From the NCBI RefSeq assembly GCF_016758195.1, contig NZ_QYAC01000007.1, forward strand, positions 1 to 64,000: a stretch of DNA of 64,000 nucleotides, read 5' to 3'. Position 1 is the stretch's first letter, and every line of letters starts with the position of its first letter. The position numbers and the translations under genes were made by a program. Below the pieces are notes generated by a model, which searched no databases, was not told the DNA's origin, and saw only the letters and a program-made list of their open reading frames with translations. This DNA is from Leucobacter chromiireducens subsp. solipictus. Lineage in GTDB: Bacteria > Actinomycetota > Actinomycetes > Actinomycetales > Microbacteriaceae. Positions 17,091 through 25,242 of this stretch are shown here, one piece after another.

Positions 17091-18179
17091 ATGCCCACGA
17101 ACACTCCGCCCGTGTCTGTACCGCCCGTGTCGGCTCCGCATGTGTCTGTCCCGCCCGCGCCGGTCCCACCCGCGCCGGGCCGGTCCCGTGCCGCGCTGCG
17201 CCTCGCCGCCACCGCCGGGCTCGCGCTCGCCGTTGCCGGGCTCGTCGGCTGCAGCGCGGGCGCCCCCGGCACCCTGGACGCTCAGGCGGCACCGGCCGCC
17301 GGCCGCGCCGAGGCACCATTCGATCTGACGACCGGCAACCTCGACACTCGCCCGCACATCGATCCGGTTCCCGAAGCCGTCGCCGCACTGGAAGCGAGCG
17401 GCTTCACGCCCGCACAAGCGGGCAAGCTGACGGTCGCCCTGGGCGGCGCGGGATCCCCGCCGACCTCGTTCTTCGCGGAGGACGACGCCCAGACCATCAT
17501 CGGGAGCGACGCCGATTTCGCCTCGCTCATCGCCGAGGGGCTGGGCCTCGACTACGCGCCCGAGAACGTCGCCTGGGCGGACTGGCCGCTGGGCATCGAG
17601 TCCGGGAAATACGATCTCGCCCTCACCAACGTGGGCGTCACCGAGGAGCGCAAAGAGCTCTTCGACTTCGCGACCTACCGTGATGCGGTCATGGGCTTCT
17701 CCGTCGCGGCCGGTTCGGAGATCACCGAGATCGCCGAGCCGAACGACGTGTCGGGGCTGCGTGTGATCGTCGGCAGTGGCACGAATCAGGAAAAGTTCCT
17801 GCTCGACTGGTTCGCGCAGAACGAGGCGGCGGGCCTCGCGCCGGGCGAACCCGTGTACTACGAGGACTCGGCAGCCGGATCCCTCGCGCTGGCGTCCGGC
17901 CGCGCCGACGTGAGCATCGACCCGCACGCCCTCGCGAAGTTCCGGGAAACGACGCTCGGCGAGACCCGCGTCGTGGGGAGCTTCAACAGCGCCTATCCGG
18001 TCTCCGGGCAGGTGGGCGCGGTGACGGCGAAGGGGAACGGCCTCATCGAACCCGTGGCCCTCGTGATCCAGTCGCTCATCGACTCGGGGACGTACGACGA
18101 GGCGCTTGCACGGTGGGGGCAGGACGAAGAGGCCGTCTCCGAGTCGCTCATCAACCCACCCGGCCTGCCGAAGCCATGA
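17091..18179 (+). CDS. Amino-acid ABC transporter substrate-binding lipoprotein, copy 2
   Basis: A 362-aa paralogue of the preceding protein, co-linear through GKLTVA, YAPENVAWADWPLG, VTEERK, VGSGTNQEK, TAKGNGLI and NPPGLP. The lipobox VAGLVGC lies about residue 54. Before it is an unusual repeat-like segment (residues 6-30) of PPVS and PPAP units, which would project ahead of the signal helix; a later GTG could be the true start. Residues around the ligand differ from copy 1 (SPPTSF against EPPLGF), suggesting a related but different ligand. The stop overlaps the next start by 4 nt. Confidence 0.84.
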   Translation: MPTNTPPVSVPPVSAPHVSVPPAPVPPAPGRSRAALRLAATAGLALAVAGLVGCSAGAPGTLDAQAAPAAGRAEAPFDLTTGNLDTRPHIDPVPEAVAALEASGFTPAQAGKLTVALGGAGSPPTSFFAEDDAQTIIGSDADFASLIAEGLGLDYAPENVAWADWPLGIESGKYDLALTNVGVTEERKELFDFATYRDAVMGFSVAAGSEITEIAEPNDVSGLRVIVGSGTNQEKFLLDWFAQNEAAGLAPGEPVYYEDSAAGSLALASGRADVSIDPHALAKFRETTLGETRVVGSFNSAYPVSGQVGAVTAKGNGLIEPVALVIQSLIDSGTYDEALARWGQDEEAVSESLINPPGLPKP

Positions 18180-20401
18180 CGCACGAGAGCCTCCTTCCGG
18201 CCGGGGGCGCCGCGCCGGTCGAGATCGTGTGCGTGGGCGCCGGGCCGGGGGCCGCGATGCTGCTGGAGCGGATCATCGCGAACCACGCCGCGCACAGCCC
18301 CGCCCTGCCGCTGCACCTCACCCTCGTGGACCCGCACGCACCCGGCGGCGGCCGGATCTGGCGGCGCGATCAGTCGCCGCTCCTCAAACTGAACTCCATG
18401 CTGCGCGACGTCGCCTTCTTCACGGACCCCTCCTGCCGGATCGCGGGCCCGGTCGCCCCGGGCCCCTCGCTCGCCGAGTGGGTGCGCGGCGTCCGCGCGG
18501 GGCGCTTCCCCGCGCCGGCGTGGGCCGACGCCCAGCTCCGCCGCGAGATCGCCGAGATCGGTGAGGCCGACTTCCCCACGCGCCGCCTCAACCACGCGTA
18601 CCTGACGTGGGCGTTCGCCGAGATCCAGCGCCGGGCCGCGGACACGCTGCGCGTGAGCTGGCGGCCGGGGACCGCCGTCGCGGTCGAGGGTACCGGGGGC
18701 GGTCAGGCGGGCGACCCGGCCGCTGACTCGGCCGGCGGTTTGGTGGGCGACCCGGTGGCTGATCCGGCTGGCGGCACCGGCGGGTTCCGCGTGCGACTCG
18801 ATTCCGGCGAGGCGCTGCACGCGGATCTCGTGATCTACGCGCTGGGCCACAACGGAACGGCACCGTCGGACGACGCCCGCCAGCAGGCGGCGTTCGCGCG
18901 GCGGCACGGGCTGCACTACATCGCGCCGGCGTTTACCGCCGACGTCGACCTGTCCGCGGTGCCCGCCGGGGCGGACGTCATCGTCCGCGGCATGGGGCTC
19001 GCGGCGATCGACCTCAGCGTTCGGCTCGCCGAGGGGCGGGGCGGCCGCTTCCGCGAGACGCCGGAGGGGGCCCTCCGGTACACGCCGAGTGGCGAGGAGC
19101 CGATCCTGCACTTCGGCTCCCGCCGCGGCGTCCCGTATCGCTCCAAGATCACGAGCCAGGTGGTGGGGGAGCCGGTGCGGCTCGCCTATCTGGGGCCCGA
19201 GTTCCACGCGGCCGTCGCCGCGCGCACCGATCCCCTCGACTTCGACCGGGACGTGTGGCCGCTGCTCTCCGCCGAGCTGATCACCGGGTACTACCGGGAG
19301 CTCTTCACCGGCCACCCCGGTCGAGTCGTCGGGGACTGGGAACGCTTCGCGCCGCGGTTGCAGGACGCGCTCGCCGCCTCGTGTGGGATCTCGGGCGGTG
19401 CCGCCCGCGGCCCGAGTGCGGCCGGCCCCGGCGCGCCTGATCCGCTCGGGCAGCTGATCCGCGCGCACGTGCCGGATCCCGGCGATCGCTTCGATCTCGC
19501 CGCCTTCGACCGACCGCTCGCGTTCGGCCCCGAGCCGCGCGCCGCCGCGCCCCCGGCCGGGGCAGGATCCGGCACTGGATCTGGCACTGCGGTCCACGCG
19601 CGGGTGTGCGCGCACATCGCCGAGGACCTGCGGCTGCGCACCTCGCCCGAGCACAGCGCCACGCAGGCGCTGTTCCTCACGGGGCTGTACGCCTTCCTCG
19701 CGCTCGCGGAGATCGCGCCCGAGCGCTGGAACGCGCGCAGCCGGACGCACGCGCTGCCGCGCCGCTGGTTCAGCACCTTCAGCTACCTCGCGAGCGGCCC
19801 ACCCGGCCACCGGCTGCGCGAGCTGCTCGCCCTCGCCGAGGCCGGCGTGGTGCGGTTTCTCGGGGGCGACCTGGTGCTCGGGCACGACGAGACGCGGGGC
19901 GTCTTCACGGCAACCGGATCCGCGGTCACGGGAGAGACCGGGCCGCCCGCCGCCACGCGCGCCGAGGCGGGGATCCTGATCGACGCCTGGCTCCCGGAGG
20001 CGCGTGCCGCGCAGAGCGACAATCCGCTGCTCCGCCAACTCGTGCGGGACGGGCGGCTCCGGGAGCTCGCGGTGCCCGATCCCGCGACCGGCACCGTGGC
20101 GACCACCGGCCAGATCGAGGTCGACGGCGATGGGGGCGTGCCGGGCTCGGCGCGCGAGTTTGCGCTCGGCCCGTTCGTGGCCGGCCTCACCGGCGGGGCG
20201 TTCACCCGGCCCGGCATTAACTCGCTGCCCTTCCGGATCCACGACCGGTGCGCCCGGGCCGTTCTCGACGCCGCGAGTGCGGTGGCGGGCGCGGCCACGA
20301 ATGAGACCGCGAGCGCGGCCGGGTTCGAGGTTGCGCGCGAAGCGGCACCCGAACTTCGTGGCACCGACGTGGGCCTCGCGGCGAGTGGGGCGCGGCACTA
20401 G
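18176..20401 (+). CDS. FAD/NAD(P)-binding protein (PF13454-like)
   Basis: A 741-aa putative flavoprotein. It starts with a Rossmann dinucleotide motif (EIVCVGAGPGAAMLLERI) and the family pattern LTLVDPHAPGGGRIWR, followed by LLKLNSM. A second nucleotide-binding segment includes VIYALGHNGT and VIVRGMGLAAIDLSVRLAEGRGG. A 12-residue imperfect duplication (GDPAADSAGG / GDPVADPAGG, about residues 179-203) interrupts the fold. It is the last gene of the organosulfur operon, coupled by a 4-nt overlap. Such proteins accompany luciferase-type monooxygenases in actinobacteria; the reaction is unknown. Its 3' end lies inside an 18-bp tandem repeat. Confidence 0.8.
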   Translation: MTHESLLPAGGAAPVEIVCVGAGPGAAMLLERIIANHAAHSPALPLHLTLVDPHAPGGGRIWRRDQSPLLKLNSMLRDVAFFTDPSCRIAGPVAPGPSLAEWVRGVRAGRFPAPAWADAQLRREIAEIGEADFPTRRLNHAYLTWAFAEIQRRAADTLRVSWRPGTAVAVEGTGGGQAGDPAADSAGGLVGDPVADPAGGTGGFRVRLDSGEALHADLVIYALGHNGTAPSDDARQQAAFARRHGLHYIAPAFTADVDLSAVPAGADVIVRGMGLAAIDLSVRLAEGRGGRFRETPEGALRYTPSGEEPILHFGSRRGVPYRSKITSQVVGEPVRLAYLGPEFHAAVAARTDPLDFDRDVWPLLSAELITGYYRELFTGHPGRVVGDWERFAPRLQDALAASCGISGGAARGPSAAGPGAPDPLGQLIRAHVPDPGDRFDLAAFDRPLAFGPEPRAAAPPAGAGSGTGSGTAVHARVCAHIAEDLRLRTSPEHSATQALFLTGLYAFLALAEIAPERWNARSRTHALPRRWFSTFSYLASGPPGHRLRELLALAEAGVVRFLGGDLVLGHDETRGVFTATGSAVTGETGPPAATRAEAGILIDAWLPEARAAQSDNPLLRQLVRDGRLRELAVPDPATGTVATTGQIEVDGDGGVPGSAREFALGPFVAGLTGGAFTRPGINSLPFRIHDRCARAVLDAASAVAGAATNETASAAGFEVAREAAPELRGTDVGLAASGARH

Positions 20402-20475
20402 TGTGGGGCGCGGCGTGAGCCTGGGGTGCGGCGCGTGCCTGGCGCGCGGCGCGTGCCCGGCGCGCGCGGTGTGAG
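20386..20475. repeat. 18-bp tandem repeat across the stop codon
   Basis: Five 18-bp units (20386-20403, 20404-20421, 20422-20439, 20440-20457, 20458-20475) of form TGGGGCGCGGCGTGAGCC with drift. The TAG stop of the FAD/NAD(P) protein lies in the first unit; the rest fills the convergent gap with the DUF1684 gene. Confidence 0.75.
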
Positions 20476-20477
20476 GC

Positions 20478-21305
20478 CTACGCGGTGCGATCCTCATTCG
20501 GGCGCGGCACGCCGGGGCGCAGCTCGCCCGCCTCGATGCGCACGGGAAGCCGGTTTTCCGGGGGCGGGAAGGGGCACGTCGCGCTGGCGGAGTACGCGCA
20601 GGGCGGGTTCGTGGTGCGCGTGAAGTCGATGCGTACGGTCGACGCGTCGAGCGGCGTGACGTCCACGAAGCGTGCCGCCGGGAACGTCAGATCGGTGCCG
20701 GTCTCGTCGGCAAAGATCGCGCGCAGGTCACCGCCCTCCACGGAACCGAAGAGGGTGAGCGCGACCTCGGTGCCGGCGACCTGGAACACGGCGCGGCCCG
20801 GGGAATCGTAGTGCTGGGTGCGGTCGTTGCCCGCGGCGGAGGCGACCTCCACGCCGGTGCGGTCCGCGGGCTCGAAGCGTGCGGTGATCACCCACTCGCG
20901 GCGCGGCGGGAACGTTGCGGTCCCGGTGTAGGACGTGCGATCCGGCGACGCGGGATCCCGCGGCCGCACGATGACGCCGCCGCTCCGCGCGGCCACCTCC
21001 AGCTGCACGTCACCCCAGGCGAGCGCGGTTCCCGCGGTGCCCGTGAGCGGGCCCAGCTGCACGGTTCCGGCCACGGGTGAGCCGTCGCGGGTCACCCCGT
21101 CGGCGGCGTCGAGCTCGACCGTGACGAGGCCATCGGCCGTGACGCTCCACCGGCCCGGGATGCCGGGCAGGGCCGCCGGGTCACGGGAAAGCCAGTGCAG
21201 CGCGGTCGCGCTAAGGGGGCCGAACGGGGCAGTGCGCGCCCGCTCAACCTCCGCATGCCACACCGCGTGGGCATCGGCGAACGGGGTGGTGGTGCTCGTG
21301 GACAT
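20478..21305 (-). CDS. DUF1684 domain protein
   Basis: A 275-aa soluble protein. The C-terminal signature NPPCAYSASATCPFPPPENRL with IEAGE, and the central YDSPGRAVFQ, are characteristic of DUF1684, a widespread family of unknown biochemical role. The N-terminal HAEVERARTAPFGPLSATALHWL also fits. The start ATG 21305 has GAGGGAG upstream. It is divergent from the RimL-like gene at 21420. No function is assigned. Confidence 0.88.
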   Translation of the reverse strand: MSTSTTTPFADAHAVWHAEVERARTAPFGPLSATALHWLSRDPAALPGIPGRWSVTADGLVTVELDAADGVTRDGSPVAGTVQLGPLTGTAGTALAWGDVQLEVAARSGGVIVRPRDPASPDRTSYTGTATFPPRREWVITARFEPADRTGVEVASAAGNDRTQHYDSPGRAVFQVAGTEVALTLFGSVEGGDLRAIFADETGTDLTFPAARFVDVTPLDASTVRIDFTRTTNPPCAYSASATCPFPPPENRLPVRIEAGELRPGVPRPNEDRTA

Positions 21306-21407
21306 GGCGCTCCCTCAGCGTCGTCGGAAAGGACGCCTCCACACAATCATGCGGGGCCGAGAACCGGGTGAATGTGACCGGAAGTTTCGCGGAACCCACG
21401 GCCCGGG

Positions 21408-21413
21408 CAGAAT
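21408..21413 (+). promoter_or_regulatory. Leaderless -10 element (CAGAAT)
   Basis: CAGAAT ends 6 nt before ATG 21420. Confidence 0.4.
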
Positions 21414-21419
21414 ACTGCC

Positions 21420-22031
21420 ATGAGCCTCACACACCCCGGCACCCTGCGCGGCAGCCGCGTCACCCTCGAACCGCTCGCCGCAGCGCACCACGACGGCCTC
21501 GTCGACGCGGTACGCGACGGGGAGCTGTGGGACCTCTGGTACACCCTCGTCCCGCGACCCGAGGGCATGGCCGCGGAAATTGAGCGTCGGCTCGCACTCC
21601 AGGAGCGCGGCACCATGATCCCGTTCACCACGCGCCGCACCGACACCGGGCAGATCATCGGTATGACCACGTTCATGAACATCGAGGCCGAAACCCCGCG
21701 CGTCGAGATTGGTTCCACGTGGAACGCGCGCAGCGCGCAGGGCAGCGGCACCAACCCCGAATCGAAGCTCCTGATGCTCGGCCACGCGTTCGACGTGTGG
21801 GGCTGCACGGCGGTGGAATTCCGCACGGACTTCCACAACCACCAGTCGCGCGCCGCGATCGCCCGCCTCGGGGCCAAGCAGGACGGCGTGCTGCGCGCCC
21901 ACCGCCAGGGGGAAGGCTACCTGCGGGACACGGTCGTGTTCTCGATCACCCAGCCCGAGTGGCCGGGTGTGCGGCTCGGGCTCCAGCACCGCCTCGCGAG
22001 GCGCGAGGGCACCTCCCCGAGGGAGATGTAG
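21420..22031 (+). CDS. RimJ/RimL-type GNAT N-acetyltransferase
   Basis: A 203-aa acetyltransferase. It begins with the RimL-family pattern GTLRGSRVTLEPLAAAHHDGLVDA, continues with TGQIIGMTTFMNIEAETPRVEIGSTW and LLMLGHAFDVWGCTAVEFRTDFHNHQSRAAIARLGA, then RDTVVFSI near the C-terminus. This subgroup contains ribosomal-protein and small-molecule acetyltransferases; target unknown. Probably leaderless. Independent of its neighbours as far as the sequence shows. Confidence 0.86.
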   Translation: MSLTHPGTLRGSRVTLEPLAAAHHDGLVDAVRDGELWDLWYTLVPRPEGMAAEIERRLALQERGTMIPFTTRRTDTGQIIGMTTFMNIEAETPRVEIGSTWNARSAQGSGTNPESKLLMLGHAFDVWGCTAVEFRTDFHNHQSRAAIARLGAKQDGVLRAHRQGEGYLRDTVVFSITQPEWPGVRLGLQHRLARREGTSPREM

Positions 22032-22170
22032 CGCCTGCCCCTTGCCTCCCCGCGCCCCGAACCCCGTCGAGAACGCACTGACGCACGTTCTCGGTCGCCG
22101 TGGCGGTGTCACAGTGCGCGCTCGGTGGCCCGGCGTTCGAGCCTCGCCCACCGTGGATCACATTCCGGGC

Positions 22171-22201
22171 TTGACCTTGTCATGGTGACAAGGTGTTCAC
22201 T
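22171..22201 (+). promoter_or_regulatory. MerR-type promoter and operator
   Basis: -35 TTGACC (22171-22176) and -10 TTCACT (22196-22201) are separated by 19 bp, the extended spacing of MerR-controlled promoters. Within the spacer lies a perfect 9-bp dyad, ACCTTGTCA / TGACAAGGT (22174-22182, 22186-22194), with a 3-bp centre. It drives the HEAT gene and, downstream, the merR gene, so autoregulation is likely. Confidence 0.82.
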
Positions 22202-22221
22202 GGACGTGGAGGTGGTCACCC

Positions 22222-22896
22222 ATGACCCAGGAACACTCGTCAGCCCACGGGGACGCCGGGCTGCGCGCGGCGCTTGCCGCAGCGGACCCGTCGACGCGGC
22301 TGCAGGCGGCCCTCACCGCGGGCAGCCGGCCCGATCCGGCGTTCATCGCACCGCTGCTCGCCCGGTGCGCATCGGAACCCGATTTTTACGTGCGCGACAT
22401 GCTGACCTGGGCGCTGATCCAGCACGACCATGCCGAGGTGCTGACGCAGCTCCTCCCCGAACTGGAGGCGCCGACCGCGCAGGCCCGCAGCCAGGCCCTG
22501 CACACGCTCTCGAAGATCGGTGATCCGCGCACCTGGTCCGCGATCCGACCCCACCACCTCCGCGACGCCGACGATGACGTCGCCCGGGCTGCATGGCGGG
22601 CCGCCGCGGGCCTCGTGCCCGCGACGGACGCCGCTGCGCTCGCCGAGGAGCTTGCGCGCCAGTTCGGGCGCGGGGATCGCGACGTGCAACTCAGCCTCAG
22701 CCGGGCCTTCGCGGTGCTCGGCGCGGCCGCCGAGGGTGCCGTGGAGCGCGCGCAGCAGAGCCAGGACGCCGCGGTGCGCGTGCACGCGGCAGCGACCGAG
22801 CGCATCATGCAGGATCCCGAGGAGGGCTTTGACGCCGCGCTGCACGAGGCGCGCCGGGTCGTGGCGCTGCGCGATGCGCCGCGGGCGGAGGGGTGA
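22222..22896 (+). CDS. HEAT-repeat protein
   Basis: A 224-aa all-helical protein with repeating HEAT-like pairs (for example DMLTWALIQHDHAEVLTQLLPEL, QARSQALHTLSKIGDPRTWSAI, DDDVARAAWRAAAGLV). GGAGG lies 9 nt before the start. HEAT scaffolds usually bind proteins or, in AlkD-type glycosylases, DNA; no AlkD catalytic Asp context is evident. The merR gene begins 4 nt after its stop and is itself fused to HEAT repeats, so the two probably act together, perhaps as sensor and effector. Function unknown. Confidence 0.8.
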   Translation: MTQEHSSAHGDAGLRAALAAADPSTRLQAALTAGSRPDPAFIAPLLARCASEPDFYVRDMLTWALIQHDHAEVLTQLLPELEAPTAQARSQALHTLSKIGDPRTWSAIRPHHLRDADDDVARAAWRAAAGLVPATDAAALAEELARQFGRGDRDVQLSLSRAFAVLGAAAEGAVERAQQSQDAAVRVHAAATERIMQDPEEGFDAALHEARRVVALRDAPRAEG

Positions 22897-22900
22897 GGCG

Positions 22901-23899
22901 GTGCTGATCGGGGAAGTCGCCGCGCGGTCGGGGGTGAGCGCCCGCATGCTGCGCCACTACGACCGGATCGGGCTGGTGTCGCCGAGCGTGCGGACATCGG
23001 GCGGGTACCGCGACTACACGAACGCGGACATCCAGCGCCTGTTCCATGTGGAGGGCCTGCGCACGCTGGGCCTGGGACTCCCCGAGGTCGCGGCGGTGCT
23101 GGACGATCCCGCATTCCAGCCGCGCGACATGGTGGCGCAGCTGACGGCCCAGACGCGCGCGCGGATCGCCCGGGAGGAGGCGCTGCTTCGCACCCTGGAG
23201 CGGGTGCAGGCCAGCGCGCCGCGCGACTGGGCCGAGGTGCTGCAGACGATCGGGCTGCTCCGGGGCCTGGAATCGCCCGAAGCCTCCGAGCGACTCCGTG
23301 CGGCGCTCCGCCTGGACGGCGCGGACGCGGGTGGCCCCGACGTGGCCCCGGTCGTGGCGGCCGCGCTCGCGGAGACCGATCTCAACGCCGCGGGAGCGCT
23401 CGACTGGGCCCTCGCGCAGCGCGGTGACGCCGCGGTGCCGCTGCTCGCCGCTGCTCTGGAGGATCCCGCGCGCGCCCGCAGGCACCGCGCTGTCGAGGCG
23501 CTCCGAAAGATCGGATCGGGCCCCGCCCTGCGCGCGCTCGCCGCCGCGACCCGCCACCCCGACCCCGTGGTCCGGGCGCGAGCCGCCATCGCGGCCGGAA
23601 TGCTGGGAAACCTCGAGGCCGTGCCGGATCTGCTCGCGCTCGTGGCGGCGGGGCGCGACGACGTCGAAGCGGGGGATGTCCTCGCCGAGCGTGCGGCCGC
23701 CGCGCCGCACGCTGCCGAACGGATCGCGGCGGACCTAGCGGCGGCCCTGACGCGTGCCGACGACGCCGGCCGATACCGGCTCGTGGCGCTCCTCGCCGAC
23801 CTGCCCGGCGACGCGGCCGCGGAGATCCTGCGCGCCCGGGTGTCGGATCCGGCACCCCGCGTGGCCCGCACGGCGCAGGCGCTGCTCGACCGCCGCTGA
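22901..23899 (+). CDS. MerR-family regulator with C-terminal HEAT repeats
   Basis: A 332-aa regulator. Residues 1-70 form the MerR winged helix: LIGEVAARSGVSARMLRHYDRIGLVSPSVRTSGGYRDY. A coiled dimerisation helix follows (about 75-115). The remaining ~210 residues are HEAT repeats (ALEDPARARRHRAVEALRKIGSG, HPDPVVRARAAIAAGMLGNLEAV) in place of a small ligand domain. GTG 22901 has GGAGGGG upstream. Promoter geometry upstream of the operon matches MerR action. What the HEAT domain senses is unknown; a protein or DNA-damage ligand is possible. Confidence 0.83.
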   Translation: MLIGEVAARSGVSARMLRHYDRIGLVSPSVRTSGGYRDYTNADIQRLFHVEGLRTLGLGLPEVAAVLDDPAFQPRDMVAQLTAQTRARIAREEALLRTLERVQASAPRDWAEVLQTIGLLRGLESPEASERLRAALRLDGADAGGPDVAPVVAAALAETDLNAAGALDWALAQRGDAAVPLLAAALEDPARARRHRAVEALRKIGSGPALRALAAATRHPDPVVRARAAIAAGMLGNLEAVPDLLALVAAGRDDVEAGDVLAERAAAAPHAAERIAADLAAALTRADDAGRYRLVALLADLPGDAAAEILRARVSDPAPRVARTAQALLDRR

Positions 23900-23959
23900 G
23901 GTGCCCGGGTGTGCGCGGGGCGCGCTCGGTGGGGACGCCGGCTGACCGCGCCCGGCCGG

Positions 23960-25204
23960 CTAGTCGGCGTGCACGCTGACCGGGCCGAGCCGCCGCAGCT
24001 GCGTGACGTGCCCCGGGTCGAGTTCCGCGAGCGACGACACCCCGAGCAGGCGCATGGTGCGCTCGATCTCGCTGCGCAGGATCGCGATCGTGCGATCCAC
24101 CCCCGCGCGACCGCCCGCCATCAGGCCGTACAGGTAGGCCCGCCCGATGAGCGTGAAGTCGGCCCCGAGCGCGATGGCCGCGACGATGTCGGCGCCGTTC
24201 ATGATGCCGGTGTCGATCATCACGGTGAAGTCGTCGCCCACCGTCCGGCGCACGCTGGGCAAGAGGTGGAACGGGACGGGCGCGCGGTCGAGCTGGCGAC
24301 CGCCGTGGTTGGAGAGCACGATCCCGTCGACGCCGGCGTCGCGGAGCCGCAGCGAATCCTCAAGCGTCTGCACGCCCTTCACCACGATCTTGCCGGGCCA
24401 CAGTTCGCGAATCACCGCGAGATCGTCGAAGCTGATCGTCGGATCCATCGCGGCGTCGAGCAGCTCACCCACGGTCCCGCCGGTGGTGGCGAGCGACGCG
24501 AACTCGAGCTTCGGAGTCGTGAGGAAATCGACCCACCACCACGGCCGCGGCAGCGCGTTGATGACCGTGCCGAGGCTGAGCTGCGGGGGAATCGAGAAAC
24601 CATTGCGCTTGTCGCGCAGGCGCGCGCCGGACACCGGGGTGTCGACCGTGAAGTGCAGGGTGTCGTAGCCCGCCGCCGCGGCGCGGCGCACCAGCCCGTA
24701 GGAGATCTCGCGATCCCGCATCACGTACAGCTGGAACCAGTTGCGACCGTCCGGGTTCGTGGCCCGCACATCCTCGATCGAGGTCGTGCCGAGCGTGGAC
24801 AGGGTGAACGGGATCCCCGCCGCCGCCGCTGCGCCCGCGCCCGCAACCTCGCCCTCGGTCTGCATCAGCCGGGTGAAGCCCGTCGGGGCGATGCCGAATG
24901 GCAGCGCGCTGGGCCCGCTGAGAATCTCGACGCTCGTGTCTACCTCGGGGGCCGGGCGCAAGATGCTCGGGTGGAACTCGATGTCTGCGAAGGCCTGGCG
25001 GGCGCGCGCCAGCGAGAGCTCGCCCTCGGCCGCGCCGTCGGTGTAATCGAACGCGGCCTTCGGGGTGCGCCGCTTCGCGATCGTCCGCAGGTCGTTGATG
25101 GTCAGGGCCCCCGTCAAGCGACGACGTTTCCCGTTGAAGTCGGGGCGCTTGAACTGCATGAGCTCGAGCAGTTCGGTGGGCTTCGGCAACTGGCGGGTAA
25201 CCAT
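23960..25204 (-). CDS. lldD: FMN-dependent L-lactate dehydrogenase / alpha-hydroxy-acid oxidase
   Basis: A 414-aa TIM-barrel flavoenzyme that oxidises L-lactate to pyruvate. Motifs are [83 protein letters not shown] (catalytic His in SNHGGRQ) and a final [15 protein letters not shown]. Members acting on other 2-hydroxy acids look similar, but the position next to rhaB and rhaEW gives the lactate role clear sense: rhamnose breakdown yields L-lactaldehyde, then L-lactate. ATG 25204 (MVTRQLPKP) is the start; 38 nt separate it from rhaB, so it is likely co-transcribed. Confidence 0.88.
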   Translation of the reverse strand: MVTRQLPKPTELLELMQFKRPDFNGKRRRLTGALTINDLRTIAKRRTPKAAFDYTDGAAEGELSLARARQAFADIEFHPSILRPAPEVDTSVEILSGPSALPFGIAPTGFTRLMQTEGEVAGAGAAAAAGIPFTLSTLGTTSIEDVRATNPDGRNWFQLYVMRDREISYGLVRRAAAAGYDTLHFTVDTPVSGARLRDKRNGFSIPPQLSLGTVINALPRPWWWVDFLTTPKLEFASLATTGGTVGELLDAAMDPTISFDDLAVIRELWPGKIVVKGVQTLEDSLRLRDAGVDGIVLSNHGGRQLDRAPVPFHLLPSVRRTVGDDFTVMIDTGIMNGADIVAAIALGADFTLIGRAYLYGLMAGGRAGVDRTIAILRSEIERTMRLLGVSSLAELDPGHVTQLRRLGPVSVHAD

Positions 25205-25242
25205 GGGGCTCTCTTCGGGTCGGGGTGCGTTCACTGTCGACG

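Noticed and set aside
17993-20497. 834-aa minus-strand ORF
   Set aside because: Opposite the FAD/NAD(P)-binding protein gene; Arg/Gly-rich low-complexity translation.
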